Source: a virus. From it: DNA of 21,258 nt. The stretch spans positions 1 to 21,258 of IMG/VR virus record IMGVR_UViG_3300010400_000153, one strand, 5' to 3'. Positions 14,116 through 20,178 of the stretch are shown here, in pieces; position 1 is the first letter of the stretch, and each line of letters starts with the position of its first letter. A program made the position numbers and the translations under genes. The notes beneath the pieces are model-generated. The model was not told the origin of the DNA and ran no database searches. It saw nothing but the letters and a program-made list of their open reading frames with translations.

Positions 14116-14427
14116 GTGGAGCAAGTGACACCTAATCTGGGCCAACCGCCCGGACCGGACGCCCGCCGCGATGCGGTGCATATTGCCGTAGCGCCCGTCG
14201 TCGCCGCCGAAGCGATGCCGCCGGGGATGCACGTCACCCTCGACGGGGAGGGACATGCGATCGACCCCGGCCTGGGTAAGTCGATCGGCATCGTCGATCC
14301 GTTCCGCAAGGAGTGGGTCGATGTCGGCGAGACGTTCTGGCTGTTCCTGTACCCCAACACGGTGACGCATATACGTCATGCGTGGAATCATCCTGCCTTC
14401 AGAATAAAGATACCGGGAGTGGGGTAA
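14116..14427 (+). CDS. Conserved hypothetical protein (DPF / FWLFLYPNT type)
   Basis: This 103-residue protein starts at GTG 14116, 9 bases after AGGAG. It has RRDAVHIAVAPVVAAE, GKSIGIVDPFRKEW and FWLFLYPNTVTHIRHAW followed by HPAF. I recall this motif order from a conserved uncharacterised protein in tailed-phage genomes. The fold is probably a small beta protein. It ends one base into the HNH gene (TAATG). Confidence 0.75.
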   Translation: MEQVTPNLGQPPGPDARRDAVHIAVAPVVAAEAMPPGMHVTLDGEGHAIDPGLGKSIGIVDPFRKEWVDVGETFWLFLYPNTVTHIRHAWNHPAFRIKIPGVG

Positions 14428-14969
14428 TGAGAGCGATTTCCGGATTCTTTGGGTACTTCATCGACGACAGCGGGACGGTCTGGTCGATACGGGGGAAGGG
14501 TAAGCCTGGAGCACTTCGGGATGTGCCAGGACGCCTAAGAACGCAGGAGAACCAACACGGACACCCCTTCATCTACCTGAGAGTCAAGATGAAGAGGTAC
14601 AAATTCTACATCCACCGTCTAGTTCTACAAGCGTTCGTCGGACCGTGTCCGGAAGGGATGGAGTGCCGCCATCTGGACGGGAATCCTAGAAACAACAAGT
14701 TGACCAACCTGAAGTGGGGCACGAGGCAGGAGAACGAGAGTGACAAGGTCGCTCACGGGACTGGCAACCAGGGTGAGAGGAACGGTATGTCGAAGATAAC
14801 TTGGGAAGTCGCAGAGGAGATCCGCAAGCGTTACGCCAGCGGTAAAGAGACGCAGAAGGCTATCGGTATGGACTACGGGATAAGCGATGGGACCGTATGC
14901 AACATCGTCAACTACAAGGCGTGGACCTTCAAACCACGGATCCCGGAGGTAGCTAATGACACCCCGTGA
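14427..14969 (+). CDS. HNH endonuclease (homing type)
   Basis: This 180-residue protein starts at ATG 14427. The N-terminal region (GYFIDDSGTVWSI) resembles NUMOD4-like strands. The HNH core is YIHRLVLQAFVGPCPEG, CRHLDGNPRNNKLTNLKWGT and RQENESDKVAHG: His-Arg, His-Leu-Asp-Gly-Asn and Asn-Leu-x-Trp are the usual metal and catalytic positions. The C-terminus (SKITWEVAEEIRKRYASG, then a short HTH) fits a NUMOD-type DNA-binding module. Such enzymes are free-standing mobile genes that cut DNA to spread. Its end overlaps the next gene by 14 bases, suggesting insertion at a gene junction. Confidence 0.9.
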   Translation: MRAISGFFGYFIDDSGTVWSIRGKGKPGALRDVPGRLRTQENQHGHPFIYLRVKMKRYKFYIHRLVLQAFVGPCPEGMECRHLDGNPRNNKLTNLKWGTRQENESDKVAHGTGNQGERNGMSKITWEVAEEIRKRYASGKETQKAIGMDYGISDGTVCNIVNYKAWTFKPRIPEVANDTP

Positions 14970-15396
14970 AGCGTTCGAGTCGGTCCTAAGGACCAACCGC
15001 TACGACTGGGAGACGCGCAAGGTCTATAGCGATTGGTTGGAAGAGAACGGCTTCGATGACGAAGCAGCGGAGCAGCGCCTGTGGACGCCTGACTGGCAGA
15101 AGTCGATGGATTGGATGACGGAGTGCGCGGCCAAGATCCGGATGCCGGTCGAGGAGTTGATCAACCACGGCCGCGACTGGGTCGAGAACCACAACGGCGT
15201 GTACGGCGCGGACTTCGTCAAGCACGTCATCAGGGAGAAGGACGAGGAAACCGGCGAGGAGTGGGACGACGGCGGTAACGAGGCGCGTGACATAATGAGC
15301 GGCCTTTACCCCGAATTCTGGAGGCACTTCGAGATCGTTACCCGCACCACGGTCGATGACCGCAAGAAGGAATCCTTTTTCACCTGCTCGTGCTGA
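14956..15396 (+). CDS. TIGR02996-domain protein
   Basis: This 146-residue protein begins MTPREAFESVLRTNRYDWE, then VYSDWLEENGFDDEAA. This matches the TIGR02996 repeat-companion domain (pattern AFLxAIxxxPxDDxxRLxYADWLEExGxxxxA), described in Gemmata obscuriglobus and abundant in related planctomycetes. The rest is helical and acidic, ending FFTCSC. The domain's molecular role is unknown. It lies between the HNH gene and the DnaB-type helicase, 10 bases before the latter. Confidence 0.85.
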   Translation: MTPREAFESVLRTNRYDWETRKVYSDWLEENGFDDEAAEQRLWTPDWQKSMDWMTECAAKIRMPVEELINHGRDWVENHNGVYGADFVKHVIREKDEETGEEWDDGGNEARDIMSGLYPEFWRHFEIVTRTTVDDRKKESFFTCSC

Positions 15397-15398
15397 GG

Positions 15399-15411
15399 TT
15401 CATTCCATGAA
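15399..15411 (+). repeat. 13-bp palindrome variant over the DnaB-type start codon
   Basis: TTCATTCCATGAA, 12 of 13 matches to the perfect palindrome. It contains the ATG at 15407, so a bound protein would cover the helicase translation start on DNA. Confidence 0.5.
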
Positions 15412-16801
15412 AGCGGAGATAAGGGACGGATCCCCCGAGAGGCGGGTCGTCATAGGGATGATCATCAACGACGCGGTGCTGGGGCGCATCGCGTCACGCT
15501 GGACCAAGGGAGGGCTGTTCGCGTCCAAGTGGGCCAACCTCGTGGGTCAGTGGTGCGTGGATCACATGGAGCGCTACGGCCGCGCCCCGGGCCGGCAGGT
15601 CGAGGCGCTGTTCCATTCCTGGGCGGCGGGCAACGACCGCGAGGAGGAGATCACGCTGGTCGAGCGGTTCCTGCGCTCCGTATCCGACGAGTACGATCAG
15701 GGCGACAAGGCGGTCAACAGCGATTTCATCCTTGATGAAGCGGCCGAGTACTTCAACGAGGTGAAGCTGCGGAAGTTGCGTGACGCCATCGACGGCGACA
15801 TCGAGGCGCGCAAGATCAAGCAGGCGCTTGCGCGCTGGGATTCGTTCCAGCCGATCGAGATGGGCGCTGGCGGGTGGATCGACCCGTTCAGCGACGAGGA
15901 AGCCATACGCCGGATGCACGACCATTCCGGGGAATCCCTGCTGGAGTTCAAGGGTGGACTCAAGAAGTTCTTCGGCCGCACGTTCGCCAGGGATTCATTG
16001 GTCGCCATCTTGGCCCCGGAGAAGCGCGGCAAATCCTACTGGCTCCTACACTTCGTCTTCATGGCTTTGGAGCAGGGGTACAAGGTGGCGCTCTTCGAGT
16101 GCGGCGATCTGACCCAGGATCAGGTGATGCAGCGTCTCTACGCCCGCGCTGCGCGACGTTCCTTCAACGCCGGCAAGTACCTGATCCCGGTGAAGCTAGG
16201 CATCGAGGACGGTAAGTTGGTGGTCGAACAGGAGGAGTACGAGGACGATCGCGATATGACGCGGGCCGAATCCCAGGCGGCTGCGTCGCGCATGGTATCG
16301 AGGTTCGGCGGCGCTGGCAGTAAGTTCCGGCTCTCCGTCCACGCCAACTCCTCGCTGTCGGTCGGTGACGCGAGGTCGATCCTGGCACGCTGGGGCAGGG
16401 ACGGGTATACACCGGACTTCGTGTTCTTCGACTACGTCGATATCCTCGCGCCCATGTCCGGGGCGGCAGAGACACGCGACCAGATCAACATGAACTGGAA
16501 GCAACTCTCGCGCATGCGCCAGGAACTGCACGCCTGCGTCGTGACCGCCACGCAAGCGGACGCGGCCAGCTACAACGCCGACCTCTTGGACATGACCAAC
16601 TTCAGCGAAGACAAGCGTAAATACGCCCACGCCACGGCGTTTTTCGGGTTGAATCAGAACTCCAACGAGAAGACAAAGGGGGTTTATAGATTGAACATGC
16701 TCAACTCCCGAAGCGAGGACTTCAACAGGATGAAGATTTGCTATGCGGCGGGCTGCCTCTCCGTCGCCAACCCGTGCATCCTGTCCTACTTCGACGGGTA
16801 G
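15407..16801 (+). CDS. Replicative DNA helicase, DnaB type
   Basis: This 464-residue RecA-fold ATPase starts at ATG 15407; an in-frame upstream ATG would overlap the previous gene deeply. The N-terminal 150 residues are helical like DnaB NTD. The ATPase core has Walker A APEKRGKSYW (near residue 205), with Ala where Gly usually starts the loop, then VALFECGDLTQDQVMQRL, Walker B PDFVFFDYVDIL (near 345) and a sensor strand VVTATQAD (near 382). A late Arg/Asn-rich stretch may hold the arginine finger. It would form the hexameric fork helicase, loaded by the initiator at 10462 and paired with the primase at 7985. Confidence 0.88.
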   Translation: MKAEIRDGSPERRVVIGMIINDAVLGRIASRWTKGGLFASKWANLVGQWCVDHMERYGRAPGRQVEALFHSWAAGNDREEEITLVERFLRSVSDEYDQGDKAVNSDFILDEAAEYFNEVKLRKLRDAIDGDIEARKIKQALARWDSFQPIEMGAGGWIDPFSDEEAIRRMHDHSGESLLEFKGGLKKFFGRTFARDSLVAILAPEKRGKSYWLLHFVFMALEQGYKVALFECGDLTQDQVMQRLYARAARRSFNAGKYLIPVKLGIEDGKLVVEQEEYEDDRDMTRAESQAAASRMVSRFGGAGSKFRLSVHANSSLSVGDARSILARWGRDGYTPDFVFFDYVDILAPMSGAAETRDQINMNWKQLSRMRQELHACVVTATQADAASYNADLLDMTNFSEDKRKYAHATAFFGLNQNSNEKTKGVYRLNMLNSRSEDFNRMKICYAAGCLSVANPCILSYFDG

Positions 16802-16816
16802 AAAATAATTATTTTC
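16801..16816 (+). promoter_or_regulatory. Perfect 16-bp AT-rich palindrome
   Basis: GAAAATAATTATTTTC begins at the last base of the DnaB-type stop codon and precedes the promoter at 16820. It is a likely operator or protein-binding site; it could also end transcription weakly, as its 3' half is T-rich (ATTATTTTC), but without a GC stem. Confidence 0.5.
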
Positions 16817-16819
16817 CCG

Positions 16820-16848
16820 TTGATATCCGGGCACCGACCCCCTACTCT
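16820..16848 (+). promoter_or_regulatory. Promoter for the 16869-18676 genes
   Basis: TTGATA (16820-16825) is 5 of 6 to the -35 consensus. TACTCT (16843-16848) is a weaker -10 at a 17-base spacing. Confidence 0.45.
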
Positions 16849-16857
16849 GATAGGGGG
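16838..16857 (+). promoter_or_regulatory. Hairpin overlapping promoter and ribosome site
   Basis: CCCCCTA-CTCTGA-TAGGGGG is a 7-bp stem whose 3' arm merges with the purine-rich AGGGGGAGG ahead of GTG 16869. If transcribed, it could mask that ribosome site. It also spans the proposed -10, so it may instead be a DNA-level site. Confidence 0.4.
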
Positions 16858-16868
16858 AGGTAAGTCCG

Positions 16869-17486
16869 GTGAAGGTCACGGAAAACAACGCACGAAAGCT
16901 ACTCTTCGCGCTGGGGGCGAAGAACGCCCCCAGGTTCCTGCCCAAGGTGCTGGCCAAGCGCCTGGGCACGATCGAAACCGATTACAGCGACCGGGTCCGC
17001 ATGGCGGTCACGGACCCGACTATGTCCCGTATGATGCGGTCGATCATCGCCGCCGCGCGCATGCAGGAGCCGATCGAGATTATCACGGACAGGCCGACTC
17101 CGGTAAAGGAGACGCCCAAGGAGGAGTTCACCGAAACTTCATTCAGTGAAGTCGAGGAGGAAGAGGACGAGGAGGCCGTGCCGGTCCAGCCGACCACGAA
17201 GGAGCCGCCCAAACGCAAGCTACCCAAGGTCCAGCAGAAGACCGTGAGCAAGCCGCACAAGGAAGGCACTATCAAGCGGATGATCTTCGAGATGCTGGTG
17301 AAGGCGACCAAGAACGAGACGATGACCAAGGATTACATCCTCGACCGGCTGGCGGTCGAGTTCCCGGGCAAGCAGAAAATGTCTCTGGCGGCGTCCGTTA
17401 ACGGCATGCCTCACTGGCTGCCGCAGCACTACCCGTACGACGTCGTCAAGGTCGGCAAGGGCTACTACCTGGAACCGTGGGGATGA
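16869..17486 (+). CDS. Hypothetical protein with acidic linker and winged-helix-like end
   Basis: This 205-residue protein starts at GTG 16869, 8 bases after a strong GGGGGAGG. Residues 1-60 are a small helical domain (KLLFALGAKNAPRFLPKVLA). Residues 90-110 are an acidic run (EVEEEEDEEA). Residues 130-205 (KRMIFEMLVKATKN, KDYILDRLAVEFPG, then VVKVGKGYYLEPW) have a helix-helix-beta order like a winged helix. A possible regulator or replication accessory. One copy of the 13-bp palindrome lies in the acidic linker at 17138. Family not recognised. Confidence 0.75.
   Translation: MKVTENNARKLLFALGAKNAPRFLPKVLAKRLGTIETDYSDRVRMAVTDPTMSRMMRSIIAAARMQEPIEIITDRPTPVKETPKEEFTETSFSEVEEEEDEEAVPVQPTTKEPPKRKLPKVQQKTVSKPHKEGTIKRMIFEMLVKATKNETMTKDYILDRLAVEFPGKQKMSLAASVNGMPHWLPQHYPYDVVKVGKGYYLEPWG
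17138..17150 (+). repeat. 13-bp palindrome copy
   Basis: TTCATTCAGTGAA followed by GTCGAGG, identical over 20 bases to the intergenic copy at 6866. Here it encodes Ser-Phe-Ser-Glu-Val-Glu. Confidence 0.6.
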
Positions 17487-17851
17487 TCATGCCGCTCACC
17501 GTGAAGTTCGATAGCGAGTCGTGCGACAAATCCAAGAAACTCCTGACGGAACTGGAGGAGCGGTTCGACGACGGCGAGTTCAACGACTCGTTCGCCTACT
17601 TGCACGCCTTCTTCGACGCCGCAAAGGAGACGATCCAATCGAAGGTCACGCTGTTCGAGGGAAAGCGAGAGAACTACGAACTGCTCCACCCCGACGGCGA
17701 TACGTTGTTCTCCGGGGACTTGGCCGAGTGCCTGGAGAAGCGCCCCAAGACGGTAGGCGTGACCATCAACAGGAGTTCCGGCGACAAGCACGGACCGCCC
17801 GAGTACCGCTGGGACGGCAACGCATGGGTCTATTCGCCGGGGATAATCTGA
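17483..17851 (+). CDS. Hypothetical protein
   Basis: This 122-residue protein starts at ATG 17483 (ATGA overlap with the previous stop). It is acidic and helical in the first 60 residues (KKLLTELEERFDDGEF) and beta-rich at the end (PPEYRWDGNAWVYSPG). The C-terminal 'YxWxGxxWV' ending is common in small phage proteins. No signal peptide, no membrane segment. Function unknown; it overlaps the next gene by one base. Confidence 0.7.
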   Translation: MIMPLTVKFDSESCDKSKKLLTELEERFDDGEFNDSFAYLHAFFDAAKETIQSKVTLFEGKRENYELLHPDGDTLFSGDLAECLEKRPKTVGVTINRSSGDKHGPPEYRWDGNAWVYSPGII

Positions 17852-17970
17852 TGACAAAAGAGGAGGCGCTGGCGAGGGTCGTTGACAGCTTCGCCATGTT
17901 CGGCCTGATCGTCCTGTCGGTGCTGGCGGGGTTCATCGCCGGCAGATCGTCGAAGGCAAGTGAAGAGTGA
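17851..17970 (+). CDS. 39-residue single-pass membrane protein
   Basis: ATG 17851 overlaps the previous stop (TGATG). After MTKEEALARVVDS comes a membrane segment (FAMFGLIVLSVLAGFIAG, residues 14-31) and a charged tail RSSKASEE. It resembles the 37-residue protein at 9468 in size and design but not in sequence. Function unknown. Confidence 0.6.
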   Translation: MTKEEALARVVDSFAMFGLIVLSVLAGFIAGRSSKASEE

Positions 17971-18275
17971 GACACGGGAGGTGTAGGTTGAAGACAACCG
18001 GTCCGTCCATTAGCTGCACACTGACGGGTCAAGCCGGGTGTGAGCGAACTCTAGGGCCGGTTAGCCATGCTGCCTGCACCTCCCGCCATCTAGTCGGCCC
18101 CGGAGGTATGGAGGTACTCCATTTCCTTGTTGATGCCACCGTGACGCCGGGCACTAGCGGTGGACCCCGTCCGAGGGGGTATCCGGTGACGGGGACTGGG
18201 TCGGACTCCCGTGACATCACTTCCCAGCGGAGAGACGCAGGGACTTCCAGAATCGCTCGAATCGGAGATTCGTGA
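17967..18275 (+). CDS. Possible 102-residue protein within a structured segment
   Basis: The frame is open from GTG 17967 (overlapping the previous stop as GTGA) to TGA 18273-18275, which overlaps the next ATG (TGATG). Those flush junctions are the local norm and are the main argument for a real gene. A second start, TTG 17988, has GGGAGG six bases upstream. Against it: the product is unusually rich in Gly, Ser, Thr, Arg and Pro, uses more AGA, CGA and CTA codons than its neighbours, shows no recognisable domain, and the DNA is full of long inverted repeats. It may be a protein, an RNA, or both. Confidence 0.4.
   Translation: MRHGRCRLKTTGPSISCTLTGQAGCERTLGPVSHAACTSRHLVGPGGMEVLHFLVDATVTPGTSGGPRPRGYPVTGTGSDSRDITSQRRDAGTSRIARIGDS
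17971..18274 (+). ncRNA. Candidate structured RNA of about 300 bases
   Basis: A nested set of helices is visible. P1 pairs 17975-17987 with 18073-18085 (13 bp, one G-U). P2 pairs 17996-18004 with 18054-18062 (9 bp, one G-U). P3 pairs 18013-18021 with 18038-18045 (8 bp, one bulge). Separate hairpins follow: 18108-18122 (ATGGAG/CTCCAT), 18136-18163 (CCACCGT/GCGGTGG), 18164-18180 (ACCCC/GGGGT), 18189-18212 (ACGGG/CCCGT) and 18258-18272 (CGAATC/GATTCG). The 5' arm of P1 contains the GGGAGG ribosome-site-like sequence. No known RNA class was recognised. Confidence 0.45.
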
Positions 18276-18676
18276 TGAAAAGCTGTGACGTCTTGTTCGA
18301 GTGGGACCGGTCCGTATCCACGGAGATCGACCGGGTCGAGGTGTCGATCACGGTAGACGGAGTGACCACGAAGACCACCTACCCGGAGGAGGTGCAATCG
18401 TTCCAGATGCGCATCTTCGCCGGTTCCGGCGGGTCCTTCCAGGTCATCACCTACTCGCCCGACGGCATCCCGGTGATGTCCGAGGTCCACACGTTCTCGA
18501 TCGGGACGCTGGAGTTGCCGCAGCCGGCGACCAACCTGCGTCACAAGATCATCAACGTGATCGATGATACGGAACCTACTCCGACGCCACCGGAGCCGAC
18601 CCCGACGCCTCCGAACCCGGAGGAGCCGATCAACCCGCTGGTCATGCGCGCCAAACCGAAGCACGCGCGGCGGTGA
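18275..18676 (+). CDS. Ig-like fold protein with Pro-rich tail
   Basis: This 133-residue protein starts at ATG 18275; the GTG one codon earlier is an alternative. Residues 1-95 look like a single beta-sandwich: LFEWDRSVS, VEVSITVDGVTTKTTY, QSFQMRIFAGSGGSFQVI and VHTFSIGTLELP. They are followed by PTPTPPEPTPTPPNPEEP, a Pro/Thr hinge, and a basic end. Such modules occur in phage tail or decoration proteins and in host-surface binding proteins, but no structural neighbours are seen here. A hairpin (18258-18272) lies directly before the start codon. Confidence 0.75.
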   Translation: MKSCDVLFEWDRSVSTEIDRVEVSITVDGVTTKTTYPEEVQSFQMRIFAGSGGSFQVITYSPDGIPVMSEVHTFSIGTLELPQPATNLRHKIINVIDDTEPTPTPPEPTPTPPNPEEPINPLVMRAKPKHARR

Positions 18677-18682
18677 CGCAGT

Positions 18683-18758
18683 GCCTGGGGTAGCTCAGTT
18701 GGACAGAGCGACCCGCCATAATGGGGAAGCGCGTGGGTTCGATCCCCACCCCCGGGCA
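18683..18758 (+). tRNA. tRNA-like gene with abnormal anticodon arm
   Basis: The acceptor stem CCTGGGG/CCCCGGG (18684-18690 with 18750-18756, one G-U) can extend by G18683:C18757, which recalls the extra pair of tRNA-His. The D arm GCTC-AGTTGGACA-GAGC and T arm GTGGG-TTCGATC-CCCAC are canonical, and T8 and A9 are present. In the anticodon arm only three pairs form (C28-C30 with G40-G42); 27/43 are A-A and 31/39 are G-G, and position 33 is C instead of U. The loop reads CCATAAT, so the anticodon is uncertain (ATA by numbering, CAT by eye). No CCA is encoded. Confidence 0.6.
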
Positions 18759-18787
18759 GTCGAGACGGTTACAAACGGAGGTCCAAG

Positions 18788-19942
18788 ATGGAATTCAATA
18801 AAGAGACGCTGAAGAACGCCAGGAGCATACTGTGTACGTTCAGGGAGGCGTGTGGGTTGCTTCACGACAAACAGCAGGAGAGGCTGAACTACATGGCGGA
18901 CTTCCTCGAAGCGGTCGAGAAGTCGATGGGACGCCATGACTGGGGGAACGGGGTTAGCGCCCTGGCGGACATGTGGCAGCGCTGGAAGGCGGACATGGAG
19001 AAGGCGGTGGCGGCACTCGCACCGCCCAAGGAGAACAGCAAACAGCATGCCAAGTTCATCATCATCGACGACCCGGTGGAGGAGTGGGTCATCCGGTCCT
19101 CCCTGTCGTCGGGGCCGTACGGCGGCAAGCAGTACGTCTCGCCTAGAACTGCTGGTACGGACTGGACGTGGGACGGCGACATCGTACACGCGATGAAGTT
19201 CGCCGACAAGGCGGCGGCGCATCACCATATGCGCAACTTCAACCGGGACGTCTACGAGGTCCACCGCACCATCGACCTCAAGGACAAGGAAGAGAACTGG
19301 GTGATCCGCACCGGTCAGAAGGGGAGCTACTCGTTCGTAGCCAAGGACGCCAGCAAGTTTAGCTGGACCGGGGCTGCGGAGAACGTCCGGTTCTTCACCT
19401 ACGAGGACGCCTGGAGGTTCACGCGCACGCTCCCGGGGCCGTACGAGATCGTGAAGACGCCGCTGGTCCAGAAGAAGACCAAGACGTGGGTCATCGCGAT
19501 GGTGGATAGCAGTAAGTTCCTTGTCGAGGCCAGCGAAGACGGGGCCACGACCCGCTGGTCCGACAGCCTCAAGGAGGCCAAGAGGTTCACGTCGGAGGAG
19601 TCGGCGCAACTACGCAGCAAGATTTACACTCCGACGAGGGTGCTGGACGCGGAGAAGATGACCGACGCTTCCCTGACGACGGTCTACACGGGTGATAAGG
19701 TGGACAAGATCGAGCCGAAGAAGAGTTACTTGATCGTCTCCACGGTCGTTCGATCTAGCACGTCGAAGATCTTGATAAATAAGGTCTACTGGTCGGAATC
19801 CGGTGAAGGCGGTTGGAACAGCAAGATCGACCAGGGCGTTACCGTGTTCGATGACAAGGACAAGGCCGAGGCCCGTGCCAAGCAACTGTCCGGCCGCGAA
19901 CCGTGGGGGTTCAACACGCCCGTAGTCGAGGAGTACGCATGA
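18788..19942 (+). CDS. Protein with four degenerate WVI repeats
   Basis: This 384-residue protein starts at ATG 18788 after GGAGG. Residues 1-85 are helical. From about residue 98 a unit of roughly 60-70 residues recurs four times, starting EEWVIRSS, ENWVIRTG, KTWVIAMV and KSYLIVST. The first three units continue through an aromatic strand and a Trp (TDWTWDGD, SKFSWTGA, TTRWSDS), and an 'A-x-x-F' helix (AMKFADKAAAH, FFTYEDAWRF, AKRFTSEESAQ, VFDDKDKAEAR) recurs in all four. This suggests four small alpha-beta modules in tandem, perhaps for protein or nucleic acid binding. No enzyme motif; family not recognised. It overlaps the next gene as ATGA. Confidence 0.8.
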   Translation: MEFNKETLKNARSILCTFREACGLLHDKQQERLNYMADFLEAVEKSMGRHDWGNGVSALADMWQRWKADMEKAVAALAPPKENSKQHAKFIIIDDPVEEWVIRSSLSSGPYGGKQYVSPRTAGTDWTWDGDIVHAMKFADKAAAHHHMRNFNRDVYEVHRTIDLKDKEENWVIRTGQKGSYSFVAKDASKFSWTGAAENVRFFTYEDAWRFTRTLPGPYEIVKTPLVQKKTKTWVIAMVDSSKFLVEASEDGATTRWSDSLKEAKRFTSEESAQLRSKIYTPTRVLDAEKMTDASLTTVYTGDKVDKIEPKKSYLIVSTVVRSSTSKILINKVYWSESGEGGWNSKIDQGVTVFDDKDKAEARAKQLSGREPWGFNTPVVEEYA

Positions 19943-20178
19943 GTACGCCGGTTTACAAAGTGTTTACCGGGTACGCTTGTGGGGAGAAATCGTTATCCAG
20001 CCTGATCCACGGCGCGCTGAACAAAGCCGTAAACCAATGTATCAAAGAGGGCTACGTCGTGGTGTCGCACGACGTAGCGCCGAGTGGGGTGGACGGCGGC
20101 TTTCTTCAGTGCATCTCCAGCGTCTTGGGGCGTATACCGGAATCGAGGGATTCGACGAGTGAAAATACTCAAGGATGA
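19939..20178 (+). CDS. Small hypothetical protein
   Basis: This 79-residue protein starts at ATG 19939 (ATGA overlap). It has a Tyr/Phe-rich start (PVYKVFTGYACGEK), a helix (HGALNKAVNQCIKEGYVVVSHDVAPSG is split over residues 24-50) and a polar tail. Its end overlaps the clamp gene by 20 bases in another frame, a longer overlap than usual here, so the true stop context suggests tight coupling. Function unknown. Confidence 0.6.
   Translation: MSTPVYKVFTGYACGEKSLSSLIHGALNKAVNQCIKEGYVVVSHDVAPSGVDGGFLQCISSVLGRIPESRDSTSENTQG

Noticed and set aside
15721-15740. TTCATC-CTT-GATGAA inverted repeat as another copy of the 13-bp motif
   Set aside because: It has the same outer letters but a 3-base centre and changed inner arm bases, and it is explained by codons for Phe-Ile-Leu-Asp-Glu-Ala.
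17971-18274. Known large RNAs (RNase P RNA, tmRNA, SRP RNA, group I intron)
   Set aside because: I looked for the conserved cores of each by eye and found none, and no tRNA-like ends for tmRNA. The segment is kept as an unclassified candidate.
18683-18758. tRNA-like gene as a phage attachment site
   Set aside because: No integrase gene and no repeated tRNA 3' end were seen in the window, so there is no support for integration here.
18695-19609. A 304-codon minus-strand frame opposite the WVI-repeat gene and part of the tRNA-like gene
   Set aside because: It runs through the tRNA-like sequence and is Leu/Val/Arg-rich with no start signal. The plus-strand gene has a ribosome site and internal repeats.
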